NCBI GenBank assembly: GCA_965261585.1
Contig: CBDHDN010000071.1
Coordinates: 54,080-118,079, forward strand
DNA length: 64,000 bases
Reading direction: 5' to 3'
From: CBDHDN01 sp965261585
GTDB lineage: Bacteria; Pseudomonadota; Alphaproteobacteria; UBA6615
The notes beneath the pieces are model-generated. The model made no database searches. It was not told the DNA's origin and saw nothing but the letters and a program-made list of their open reading frames with translations. Each line of letters begins with the position of its first letter. The first letter of the stretch is position 1. Below are positions 1 through 8,004 of the stretch, piece after piece. Both the position numbers and the translations under genes were made by a program.

Positions 1-429
1 GTGACCCTCGATGACCGCGGCATCGTGCGCTACAACCCGGACGTTGCGCGCGAGCGGGCCGTCGCGATCTACGATCTGGTCGAGGACAACCGTTTTCGCC
101 TGCTCGATGCGGTCGGGCCGTATGCGCTGCACCTGGCGGCCCAGGACAACCGGCTGGTTTTCGACATCCGCTGCGCCGACGGGGCGCCGCTGCGCAAGGT
201 CACGCTGCCGCTGACGCCCTTCCGCAAGACCATCAAGGACTACTTCACGGTCTGCGAGAGCTACTACGAGGCAATCCGCTCGGCCACGCCGTCGCAGATC
301 GAAGCCTTCGACATGGGCCGGCGCGGCCTGCACAACGAGGCCTCGGAGCGCCTGCAGGCCCGCTTGGCAAGCGACATCGAGATCGACTTCAACACCGCCC
401 GGCGGCTGTTCACGCTGATCTGCGTGTAG
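1..429 (+). CDS. UPF0262 family protein, 5' partial and C-terminus altered by IS insertion
   Basis: The visible 142 residues match the UPF0262 family of alphaproteobacteria (hallmarks ERAVAIYDL, LVFDIR, PFRKTIKDYF, ASERLQ, RLFTLICV). The function of the family is unknown. The gene enters from the left edge, so the true N-terminus is not seen and the GTG at base 1 need not be the start. The stop codon TAG at 427-429 lies inside the IS3-family element that begins at 425. Reading across the target duplication on the far side of the element (1839-1872) shows that the original C-terminus continued for five more residues, LHIRS, before a TGA. The protein therefore loses only five residues. In relatives this gene is followed directly by a low-molecular-weight phosphatase gene and infA, as here once the IS is removed. 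Confidence 0.85.
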   Translation: MTLDDRGIVRYNPDVARERAVAIYDLVEDNRFRLLDAVGPYALHLAAQDNRLVFDIRCADGAPLRKVTLPLTPFRKTIKDYFTVCESYYEAIRSATPSQIEAFDMGRRGLHNEASERLQARLASDIEIDFNTARRLFTLICV

Positions 430-459
430 CGCACCCGGTTCCTTGGACACAAGTTTGTC

Positions 460-1365
460 TCATGCGGCGGGCCTGATTGAGATCGCGGCGTGCCACGCCT
501 GACGAGCTTGAGCGGGGCTCAGGTAGCCGTTCTTTTCGACGATCCACTGGGCATTGTAGAGTTCGACGAAGTCGCGGACGGCGTCCCGCAGCTCCGCGAT
601 GTTGCGGTAGATGCGACCATGGATGATCTGTTCCTTCAGCGTGCGATTGAACCGCTCGGCGACGCCGTTGGTCTGGGGCTCGGCGACGAAGGCGTAGGAC
701 GGCTGGATACCCCAGAACTTGATCTGGTTGGTGAAGTGGTCCGACAGATACTGGGAGCCGTGATCCATCCGCAAGGCCAGCCCCCGAGCCGCGCCGGCCG
801 CGGTCGAGCCATACAGCCCGGCAAGCCCCATGGAGATCGGCTGCAGGGCGGCGAAGCGGTCGCCGCGCTTGCAGACATGCCAGTCGACACACTCGGCGTT
901 CCAATGCTCGACGGCGGTGAAGATCCAGCCCCAGCCGTCGTCCACCGTGAACACCCGAACGCCATCGGTGCCCCACATGAGGTTCGGGGCATGAGTGATG
1001 ATCTCACCGTCATGGGGATTGCCGCCACGGCGGCGGCAGCGATGGGGCGAGAGCAGATTGTTCTCGCGCATCAGGCGGAGCACCCGCTTGCGGGCAACCC
1101 GGATGTCGCGACAGACCCGAAGCCGAGCCCAGACCTTGCGGTAGCCCTCGCCCTCCCAGGGCGATGCCTCCAGGTCGGCTTCGATCGCCACCAGCAGCGC
1201 CTGGTCCGAGATCGCGGGCTTCGGTCCCCGACGCTTTGCCGGCGGCTGCTCGGCGTGCTGGCCGGAGGTCATGGCGTAGAACGAGGAGCGGGCCATGCCC
1301 CAGGCGGCGCAGACCCGCCGCAGGCCGTAGGCCAGACCCGTGCCGGGCGAGGTGGCGGCACTCAT
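460..1365 (-). CDS. IS3-family transposase OrfB (DDE integrase domain), copy 1
   Basis: This 301-aa catalytic subunit has an N-terminal HTH_21-like part and an rve integrase core. The DDE residues are D134 (in WGTDGVRV), D201 (in RMDHGSQY) and E237 (in NGVAERFNR), with 35 residues between the second D and the E, the usual DD(35)E spacing of IS3. The start ATG overlaps the orfA stop as ATGA, so translational coupling is more likely than the -1 frameshift used by many IS3 elements. This copy differs from the consensus by D instead of G at residue 161 (CVDWHVC). Confidence 0.93.
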   Translation of the reverse strand: MSAATSPGTGLAYGLRRVCAAWGMARSSFYAMTSGQHAEQPPAKRRGPKPAISDQALLVAIEADLEASPWEGEGYRKVWARLRVCRDIRVARKRVLRLMRENNLLSPHRCRRRGGNPHDGEIITHAPNLMWGTDGVRVFTVDDGWGWIFTAVEHWNAECVDWHVCKRGDRFAALQPISMGLAGLYGSTAAGAARGLALRMDHGSQYLSDHFTNQIKFWGIQPSYAFVAEPQTNGVAERFNRTLKEQIIHGRIYRNIAELRDAVRDFVELYNAQWIVEKNGYLSPAQARQAWHAAISIRPAA

Positions 1366-1772
1366 CGCCGCGACCTCCGCCGCCCCAAAGGGCCGAAGGT
1401 CTCCGTCTTGGCCTCCAGCAGTTCCACCTGCATGGTCAACTCTCCGATCCGCTTCATGGCGCTATCCAGTTCCGCCTGCACCGGATCGCCCTTGCGTTGC
1501 TTGAGCGAGGCGTCGATCCCGCCGATCGCTTTCTCACGCCACTGCTCGAGCCGGAAGATCTCTACGCCCAACTGGCGCGACAGAAGTTGCACCGGCTCGT
1601 CACGCAAAAGCCGCAGAACGACCTCACGCTTGCGCGCCACCGTCCATCGCTGGCCAAGTCCCAGCAGGCCTGCCGGCAAAGCCTGGCCTGGGGAAAACGT
1701 GGACGAGCCAAGCTCGCCCGCATTTACCACAGGCCCATCAACAGCAACTTTCTTCTCAAAATTATCGGTCAT
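1362..1772 (-). CDS. IS3-family transposase OrfA (helix-turn-helix), copy 1
   Basis: This 136-aa DNA-binding subunit has a helix-turn-helix segment around KREVVLRLLRDEPVQLLSRQLGVEIFRLEQW and a C-terminal leucine-rich coiled coil (LDSAMKRIGELTMQVELLEAK). I chose the ATG at 1772 because a strong AAGGAGG ribosome site sits 8-14 bases upstream. A GTG seven codons earlier is open but would put that site inside the gene. This copy has A at the residue that is T in copies 2-4 (EKKVAVDG) and L in LPAGLLG where the others have P. Confidence 0.9.
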   Translation of the reverse strand: MTDNFEKKVAVDGPVVNAGELGSSTFSPGQALPAGLLGLGQRWTVARKREVVLRLLRDEPVQLLSRQLGVEIFRLEQWREKAIGGIDASLKQRKGDPVQAELDSAMKRIGELTMQVELLEAKTETFGPLGRRRSRR

Positions 1773-1877
1773 GTTCCGGTCCTCCTTGGACACTTCGATT
1801 AAGCCAATTCTGTGTCCAAGGAAATCGGGTCCGACTCACACGCTGATCTGCGTGCTGCATATCCGGAGCTGACGAAA

Positions 1878-2327
1878 GTGGCAGCGATCCCCGCCAGCAT
1901 TCTGCTCGCCTGCACGCGCAACATCATCCGCTCGCCGATGGCCGAGGCGATGATGAAGCGGCTGCATGGCACGCGGGTCTTCGTCGACAGTGTCGGCGTC
2001 GAGCGCGAGGAGGCCGGCGCCGACCCGTTCGCCATCGAGGTGATACGCGAGATCGGTCTCGACATCAGCGGTCATCGGCCGCTGGCGTTCGACGATCTGG
2101 ACGACATGTCGTTCGACTTGATCGTCACGTTTACGCCCGAGGCGCGCGCGCGGGCCGAGGCGCTGACGCGGGCCATGGCCTGCGAGGTCGCCTACTGGCC
2201 GACCGTCGATCCAACGCTGGTCGTCGGTAACCGGACCACCCTGCTGGCCGCATATCGCGAAGTCCGCGACGCCATCGGGGCCCGTCTCGAACGAGAATTT
2301 CCCGCCCTGCCGGCATCGTCCGGATGA
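1878..2327 (+). CDS. Low-molecular-weight protein-tyrosine-phosphatase-like protein
   Basis: This 149-aa protein has the phosphatase P-loop C-X5-R-S near its N-terminus (C12 and R18 in ACTRNIIRSPMAEAM) and a late Asp-Pro pair (PTVDPTL) in the place of the general acid. It is a soluble cytosolic enzyme of the LMW-PTP/arsenate reductase fold, and its substrate is unknown. The GTG at 1878 is preferred: GGAG lies 10 bases upstream, and the start then nearly abuts the ancestral UPF0262 stop at 1872. An open frame back to 1812 runs into the IS and is not native. The IS3 copy upstream cuts this gene off from the previous operon promoter. Confidence 0.85.
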   Translation: MAAIPASILLACTRNIIRSPMAEAMMKRLHGTRVFVDSVGVEREEAGADPFAIEVIREIGLDISGHRPLAFDDLDDMSFDLIVTFTPEARARAEALTRAMACEVAYWPTVDPTLVVGNRTTLLAAYREVRDAIGARLEREFPALPASSG

Positions 2328-2463
2328 GCGCGTGGGCTCGGCGGGTGCCTTAAGGGCCAGGCGCGCCCGTAGTTGCATTGGGGGTTGAATTCAGCGGCAA
2401 ACTCGTGGCGTATAGCCGCCTGGTGCCGCCGCTGACGGCGCCTCTTTGAAAGACGGACACGGA

Positions 2464-2682
2464 ATGGCGAAAGAAGACCTGCTGGAGTTCTCGGGAACGG
2501 TCGTCGAGGTCCTGCCGAACGCGATGTTTCGTGTCAAGCTGGACAACGAGCACGAGGTTCTGGCGCACACGGCAGGCAAGATGCGTAAGCACCGTATTCG
2601 TGTCCTGGCCGGCGACAAGGTCAATGTCGAGATGACGCCATACGACCTGTCCAAAGGCCGCATTACCTTCCGCTTCAAATAG
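2464..2682 (+). CDS. infA: Translation initiation factor IF-1
   Basis: This 72-aa protein has the exact size of bacterial IF-1 and the S1/OB-fold signature (MAKEDLLEFSG, GKMRKHRIRVLAGD, SPYDLSKGRI-like TPYDLSKGRITFR). It binds the 30S A site during initiation and is essential. It follows the phosphatase gene after 136 bp, so it may have its own promoter. That would matter here, because an IS3 element interrupts the operon upstream. Confidence 0.97.
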   Translation: MAKEDLLEFSGTVVEVLPNAMFRVKLDNEHEVLAHTAGKMRKHRIRVLAGDKVNVEMTPYDLSKGRITFRFK

Positions 2683-2788
2683 TGTGCCCGCCGGCTCGCC
2701 CGGCTAGTGGCCAGAAGCCGGCGCTTGGTACTCAGGCGCCGAAATCGCCGCTGCGACAGCGCCGCGCGATCGTTCGTGCGCGCCCGGC

Positions 2789-3379
2789 ATGAACCGCGGG
2801 ACCGAGACGGCGACCCTCGTGCTGGCGTCCGCTTCGCCGCGGCGGCGGGCGCTGCTGGCGCAGATCGGCGTTGCACCGGACGCCATCGATCCGGCCGATA
2901 TCGACGAGACTGCGGCGCCGCGCGAGCAGCCGGTGGCGCTGGCCCGGCGCCTGGCGGCGGCCAAGGCGGCGGCGGTCGCGGTGCGTCATCCCGGCGCCTA
3001 TGTGCTGGCCGCCGACACGGTCGTCGCGGTCGGCCGGCGCATCCTGCCGAAGGCCGCCGATGCGGCGACCGCGCGGCGCTGCCTCATGCTGCTGTCCGGC
3101 CGCCGCCACCGCGTCGTCGGCGGCATCGTCGTCGTCGCGCCCGACGGCCGCCGCGCCGAGCGCCTCGTGACCACGGCCGTCAAGTTCAAGCGCCTGACAG
3201 CCGACGAGATTGCCGACTACGTGGCGACCGAGGAGTGGCAGGGCAAGGCCGGCGGCTACGCGATCCAGGGCGCCGTGGCGGCGTTCATACCGTGGCTCAA
3301 CGGCTCCTACACGAACGTCGTCGGCCTGGCGCTGCCCGAGGCCCGCGACGCGCTCTGCGGCCTCGGCTACCGATGCTGA
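2789..3379 (+). CDS. maf: Maf-family nucleoside triphosphate pyrophosphatase
   Basis: This 196-aa protein shows the Maf motifs in order: LASASPRRRALL at the N-terminus, a central AADTVVAVGRRILPK segment with the catalytic Asp, and GKAGGYAIQG and GSYTNVVGLAL near the C-terminus. Family members hydrolyse non-canonical or modified NTPs to the monophosphate (house-cleaning or septum-linked role). It is followed by the rng-like gene with a 7-base overlap (rng ATG at 3373). Confidence 0.93.
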   Translation: MNRGTETATLVLASASPRRRALLAQIGVAPDAIDPADIDETAAPREQPVALARRLAAAKAAAVAVRHPGAYVLAADTVVAVGRRILPKAADAATARRCLMLLSGRRHRVVGGIVVVAPDGRRAERLVTTAVKFKRLTADEIADYVATEEWQGKAGGYAIQGAVAAFIPWLNGSYTNVVGLALPEARDALCGLGYRC

Positions 3380-4607
3380 TCGACACGATCGTGCTGGAGC
3401 GCAGCCCGGGCGAGCTGCGCGCGGCGTTGCTGGCCGGCGACGCGGTCTGGCAGGTCGACCATTTCCGCGATCATGCGCCCGTCCGCGTCGGCGCCCTCCA
3501 TCGTGGCCGCGTCACCCGGGTCAACCCCGGGGTCAACGCCGCATTCGTTGCGCTGGGCGATGGCCCGGACGGCTTCCTCAGGGCCCGCGACGCGGTCGGC
3601 GCCGGCGGCGCCGGCAAGCTCGCCCGCATCGCCGAGTGCGTGCATGAGGGCGCGGCGCTCGTCGTTCAGATCACCGCCGACGCCCACGGCACCAAGGGTC
3701 CGCGGGTTACGGCGGCCGTACGGCTGTCCGGCTATCTGCTCGACCTGCTGCCGGCGTGCCGCCGGGCGAGCAGGATGCCCTGATCACGGCTGCCGCCGCG
3801 GCGCTGCAGCCCGGCGAGGGGGCCAGGCTGCGGCGCCCGCTGGTCGGGCTCGTCCGCCACGCGCCGGCCGAGGCTGCCGCCCAAGTGGCGGTGGAAGCGG
3901 CGGCCCTGCGGGCCCAGTGGCAGGCGGCCCTGGCCACGAGCGAGGCGGGCCCGGCCTGCCTCGACGGCGGGCCGCCGCCGATCGCCCGCGTGCTCGGCGA
4001 GCATGCCCACCCGCGCCTTGCCGCCATCGTCGTCGGCGATCATGCGACGCGCGCGGCGGCGCTGCGCTGGGCCGAGCGCGCGCAGCCGGCGCTCGCCGAG
4101 CGCATTGTGCTCGACGCCCCGGCGCCCTTCGCGGCGCACGACGTCGACGCGGCGATCGATGCCGCCCTGGCGCCGTGCGTGCCGCTGGCCAGCGGCGCGG
4201 CGCTTATCTTCGAGGCCGGCGAGACGCTGACCGCCATCGACGTCGACACGGCCCAGCACCTGGGGCGGGCAGGCTGGACGGCGCGCGACGTCGGCCACGA
4301 GGCGGTGCCCGAGATCGCCCGCCAGTTGCGCCTGCGCTCGATCGGCGGCGCCATCGTCATCGACCTCCTGAAATCAAGCCGTGGCGGCGACCGGGAGGGC
4401 GTCCTGCGGGCGCTGCGGGCGGCGCTCGCCGGCGATCCGGCACGCTGCCACGTGCTTGGCGTCTCCCATCTCGGCCTGGTCGAGCTGACCCGGCAGCGCC
4501 GCGGCCCGACGCTCGCCGCCACCGAACACCGTAATGCTTCGCTCCTGCACCGCGGCCATGAACCCCGGTCAAAACCCGTCCCGATTCGCCTCATTCGAGA
4601 CAGATGA
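3373..4607 (+). pseudogene. rng: Ribonuclease E/G family gene, frameshifted
   Basis: The first part, from the ATG at 3373 in the frame ending at 3783, carries the S1-like N-terminal region (RVTRVNPGVNAAFVALG). The second part, in another frame from about 3756 to 4607, carries the catalytic region with the two expected metal-binding Asp segments (AIDVDTAQ and IVIDLL) and EIARQLRLRSIGG. A single missing G in ccgg-cgtg near 3752 explains the break: restoring it gives LLPGVPPGEQD. The gene is the short alphaproteobacterial RNase E/G form usually found between maf and yacG. The last 25-30 residues look unusual and the mobile DNA starts soon after, so the 3' end may also be altered. A sequencing error cannot be excluded. 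Confidence 0.8.
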
Positions 4608-4850
4608 CCGGCCCAACAGGACACAATCATTCGCATCATGAAATATCCGGGCTAGTGTACCGACTCAGTCAGAGCCGTCACAGTGGAAACCTGATTCTGA
4701 ATACAAAACAACGGGTTGCTCCAGCACACGGTGAATCATTTGTCTGGATCGGTGCACTAGTGCCCACCATCGTAGAAGCATGCGACGGTCCCCACCCTTC
4801 GACAAGTTCAGGGTGAGGCCCTCGTGCTGAGCCTGTCGAAGTATGATGGG
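4608..4850. other. Non-coding stretch between rng and the IS110-family element
   Basis: No credible gene is present. Base composition is more AT-rich than in the neighbouring genes. It contains the palindromic repeat at 4797-4841. The exact left end of the IS110-family element probably lies in the last part of this stretch. Confidence 0.5.
4797..4841. repeat. REP-like palindrome
   Basis: The left arm CTTCGACAAGTTCAG (4797-4811) and right arm CTGAGCCTGTCGAAG (4827-4841) pair at 13 of 15 positions, with a GC-rich 15-base loop. This type of cttcgac...gtcgaag palindrome is a common extragenic repeat in alphaproteobacteria, and IS110-family elements often insert near such repeats. Confidence 0.6.
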
Positions 4851-4968
4851 ATGGACCTTCCCGACCCCACGTACGGGCTCGATAGTGGCCCATTGATTGC
4901 AGCGGCAATCATCCAGCGAGAGGAGGGAAGGTCCATGAACGACTCTACGGTAGGTAGGGATTGATTTG

Positions 4969-6419
4969 GGGGATGTCCCGGGCTCTGTTGAAAAGCTGAA
5001 GTAGGCGTCGTCCGCCTGGAGCCGTTAGGCTCTGGGTGCTGATTCCATCAAGGAGAACGACGCCATGACCAAGACTACACGCAACGACCGTTCCTCGGAA
5101 CCATCCTGTCGGCTCTTGCCATCGATGCCGGAGGCCTTCGACGATCTGCGCATGAGCGTCGATCGCTTCTGCCTTTTGGCGGGCCTCGAGTCTTTGAACG
5201 AGATGATGTCGGCGGACGCGGAAGCCTTGTGCGGTTCGCGCCACGCCCGCTCGGGCGAGCGCAAGTGCCATCGATGGGGCACGACCCGGAGCGAGATCGC
5301 CTACCACGGCGGCAAAGTGAAGGTCGAACGCCCTCGGGTGCGGGACTTCGCGGGTCGGGAGATGAGCCTGCCGAGTTGGGCGCTGCTGTCGGAACCCGAA
5401 CTCTTGCAAGCCTGGGCGATGAATCTGATGGTGATCAACGTCTCGACCCGCAAGTATGCCCGCGCGGTGCGCCCGCCGGACGATGCGGGCGGCGATCTGC
5501 CGGCGGCATCGGGTGACGCAACCTCGAAGTCGGCGGTCTCGCGCCGTTTCGTTGCGTTGACGCGAAGCAAGCTGAAGGCCTGGCTGGCGAGCCCGCTCGA
5601 CGATCTCGATCTCGTGGTGCTCCAGATCGACGGGCTCCATGTCGGCGATCACCTGATGGTGGCGGCGATCGGCATCGACACCGGCGGCGCGAAGCACGTG
5701 CTGGGCCTGGCCGAGGGCGCGACGGAGAACGCGGCCACGGTGCAAGCCATGCTCGACAACCTGATCGAGCGCGGTCTCGATCCCGAACGGCCTCGGCTCT
5801 ACATCGTCGACGGCGCCAAGGCGCTCTCGAAGGCGATCCGGCGGACCTTCGGGCGGGCGGCGGCCCTCCAGCGCTGCCAGGTGCACAAGGGGCGCAACAT
5901 CACGGACCGGCTGGACGAGAGCCTCCATGCCGGCGTCAGGAAGGTCTTGCGGCAGGCCTGGCAGCAGGACGACGCGGCCAAGGCCGAACGGCTCTTGCGC
6001 AACCTCGCCCGCCGTCTGGAGCATGACGCACCCGGCGTCTCGGGCTCGATCCTGGAGGGCCTGGACGAGATCCTGACGGTGATCCGGCTCGGCCTCCCGC
6101 CGCAACTTCGACGCTCGCTGGCTTGCACCAACGCCATCGAGAACGCGATCGGCACCGTCCGGACGGTGCAGCGGAACGTCAAGCGCTGGCGCAACGCCGA
6201 GATGGCGCTGCGTTGGACCGCCGCCGGCCTCTTGGAGGCGCAAAAGACCTTCCGCCGCCTCAAGGCCTACCGCCAGCTCCCCATCCTCGACGCCGCCCTG
6301 CGGGAGGCGGTGAGAAAGGCCGGAGCAAAGTCCGTCATTGAAGACATCGAGGTGGCCGCGTAGCCTCTCGATCAGAAGATGCCTATCTCGCACTTTTCAA
6401 CATTGGGTGGGACATCGCC
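4969..6419 (+). mobile_element. IS256-family insertion sequence, copy A (1451 bp)
   Basis: The terminal inverted repeats begin GGGGATGTCCCGGGC (left) and GGCGATGTCCCACCC (right, inverted), and both run into TGTTGAAAAG. An 8-bp target duplication, ttgatttg, lies at 4961-4968 and 6420-6427, as expected for IS256. The target is the 5' end of the IS110-family transposase gene. An almost identical copy lies at 23670-25120 in the opposite orientation. Confidence 0.93.
5065..6363 (+). CDS. IS256-family (Mutator-type) transposase, copy A
   Basis: This 432-aa protein has the Transposase_mut fold: D189 (LQIDGLHVGDH), D249 (YIVDGAKAL), the C-X2-H pair (C271, H274 in CQVHKGRN) and E359 (TNAIENAIGTVR). 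Full length with no stops, so it is probably functional. It differs from copy B at residue 68 (C versus G) and residue 106 (A versus E). Confidence 0.93.
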   Translation: MTKTTRNDRSSEPSCRLLPSMPEAFDDLRMSVDRFCLLAGLESLNEMMSADAEALCGSRHARSGERKCHRWGTTRSEIAYHGGKVKVERPRVRDFAGREMSLPSWALLSEPELLQAWAMNLMVINVSTRKYARAVRPPDDAGGDLPAASGDATSKSAVSRRFVALTRSKLKAWLASPLDDLDLVVLQIDGLHVGDHLMVAAIGIDTGGAKHVLGLAEGATENAATVQAMLDNLIERGLDPERPRLYIVDGAKALSKAIRRTFGRAAALQRCQVHKGRNITDRLDESLHAGVRKVLRQAWQQDDAAKAERLLRNLARRLEHDAPGVSGSILEGLDEILTVIRLGLPPQLRRSLACTNAIENAIGTVRTVQRNVKRWRNAEMALRWTAAGLLEAQKTFRRLKAYRQLPILDAALREAVRKAGAKSVIEDIEVAA

Positions 6420-6691
6420 TTGATTTGTCCAAGCGCGCGATGCAGCTTTGCGTGCAGACTGGCGACGACACGATTGTCGAGGAGACGCGAGTGCCGCGCG
6501 ACGCGTTTGTCGCTGCCGTACAGCGATATCCAGGAGCGATCGTGGTGATGGAAGCGTGTGGCGGCGCGCACCATTGGGGACGGACGTTGCAGCTGCTGGG
6601 CCACGAGGTGCGGTTGATTGCGCCTTACGTCGCGAAGGCCTATCGCGACCCAGCATTGTAGCGCACCCGGTTCCTTGGACACAAGTTTGTC

Positions 6692-7597
6692 TCACGCGGC
6701 GGGCCTGATTGAGATCGCGGCGTGCCACGCCTGACGAGCTTGAGCGGGGCTCAGGTAGCCGTTCTTTTCGACGATCCACTGGGCATTGTAGAGTTCGACG
6801 AAGTCGCGGACGGCGTCCCGCAGCTCCGCGATGTTGCGGTAGATGCGACCATGGATGATCTGTTCCTTCAGCGTGCGATTGAACCGCTCGGCGACGCCGT
6901 TGGTCTGGGGCTCGGCGACGAAGGCGTAGGACGGCTGGATACCCCAGAACTTGATCTGGTTGGTGAAGTGGTCCGACAGATACTGGGAGCCGTGATCCAT
7001 CCGCAAGGCCAGCCCCCGAGCCGCGCCGGCCGCGGTCGAGCCATACAGCCCGGCAAGCCCCATGGAGATCGGCTGCAGGGCGGCGAAGCGGTCGCCGCGC
7101 TTGCAGACATGCCAGCCGACACACTCGGCGTTCCAATGCTCGACGGCGGTGAAGATCCAGCCCCAGCCGTCGTCCACCGTGAACACCCGAACGCCATCGG
7201 TGCCCCACATGAGGTTCGGGGCATGAGTGATGATCTCACCGTCATGGGGATTGCCGCCACGGCGGCGGCAGCGATGGGGCGAGAGCAGATTGTTCTCGCG
7301 CATCAGGCGGAGCACCCGCTTGCGGGCAACCCGGATGTCGCGACAGACCCGAAGCCGAGCCCAGACCTTGCGGTAGCCCTCGCCCTCCCAGGGCGATGCC
7401 TCCAGGTCGGCTTCGATCGCCACCAGCAGCGCCTGGTCCGAGATCGCGGGCTTCGGTCCCCGACGCTTTGCCGGCGGCTGCTCGGCGTGCTGGCCGGAGG
7501 TCATGGCGTAGAACGAGGAGCGGGCCATGCCCCAGGCGGCGCAGACCCGCCGCAGGCCGTAGGCCAGACCCGTGCCGGGCGAGGTGGCGGCACTCAT
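6692..7597 (-). CDS. IS3-family transposase OrfB, copy 2
   Basis: 301 aa with the intact D134, D201, E237 triad. It matches the majority sequence (CVGWHVC), and its start overlaps the orfA stop by ATGA. Confidence 0.92.
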   Translation of the reverse strand: MSAATSPGTGLAYGLRRVCAAWGMARSSFYAMTSGQHAEQPPAKRRGPKPAISDQALLVAIEADLEASPWEGEGYRKVWARLRVCRDIRVARKRVLRLMRENNLLSPHRCRRRGGNPHDGEIITHAPNLMWGTDGVRVFTVDDGWGWIFTAVEHWNAECVGWHVCKRGDRFAALQPISMGLAGLYGSTAAGAARGLALRMDHGSQYLSDHFTNQIKFWGIQPSYAFVAEPQTNGVAERFNRTLKEQIIHGRIYRNIAELRDAVRDFVELYNAQWIVEKNGYLSPAQARQAWHAAISIRPAA

Positions 7598-8004
7598 CGC
7601 CGCGACCTCCGCCGCCCCAAAGGGCCGAAGGTCTCCGTCTTGGCCTCCAGCAGTTCCACCTGCATGGTCAACTCTCCGATCCGCTTCATGGCGCTATCCA
7701 GTTCCGCCTGCACCGGATCGCCCTTGCGTTGCTTGAGCGAGGCGTCGATCCCGCCGATCGCTTTCTCACGCCACTGCTCGAGCCGGAAGATCTCTACGCC
7801 CAACTGGCGCGACAGAAGTTGCACCGGCTCGTCACGCAAAAGCCGCAGAACGACCTCACGCTTGCGCGCCACCGTCCATCGCTGGCCAAGTCCCAGCGGG
7901 CCTGCCGGCAAAGCCTGGCCTGGGGAAAACGTGGACGAGCCAAGCTCGCCCGCATTTACCACAGGCCCATCAACAGTAACTTTCTTCTCAAAATTACCGG
8001 TCAT
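7594..8004 (-). CDS. IS3-family transposase OrfA, copy 2
   Basis: 136 aa from the ATG that follows AAGGAGG. The only distinctive change is G instead of D at residue 3 (MTGNFEKK). Confidence 0.88.
   Translation of the reverse strand: MTGNFEKKVTVDGPVVNAGELGSSTFSPGQALPAGPLGLGQRWTVARKREVVLRLLRDEPVQLLSRQLGVEIFRLEQWREKAIGGIDASLKQRKGDPVQAELDSAMKRIGELTMQVELLEAKTETFGPLGRRRSRR

Larger units (their letters stand above)
425..1838 (-). mobile_element. IS3-family insertion sequence, copy 1 (1414 bp)
   Basis: The ends are TGTAGCGCACCCGG at 425 and, inverted, TGAGTCGGACCCGA at 1838. Both arms continue into TTCCTTGGACACA, giving imperfect terminal inverted repeats of about 27 bp that start with TG and end with CA, as in IS3 elements. 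It encodes orfA and orfB on the minus strand. The flanking direct repeat is 14 bp, cacgctgatctgcg, at 411-424 and 1839-1852. The same unit occurs at 6657-8070, 10925-12338, 19335-20748 and, reversed, 60067-61480. Every copy is 1414 bp and they differ by only a few bases, so spread was recent. This copy separates UPF0262 from the phosphatase/infA genes, and its own genes run against that operon. Confidence 0.95.

Noticed and set aside
490..1872. Long plus-strand frame across IS3 copy 1 (and the same at 6722, 10990, 19400)
   Set aside because: It is the mirror frame of the orfB/orfA genes on the other strand, recurs with every IS copy and has no protein-family features.
4945..6393. 482-residue minus-strand frame over IS256 copy A (and 23696-25360 over copy B)
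   Set aside because: Antisense shadow of the Mutator-type transposase.
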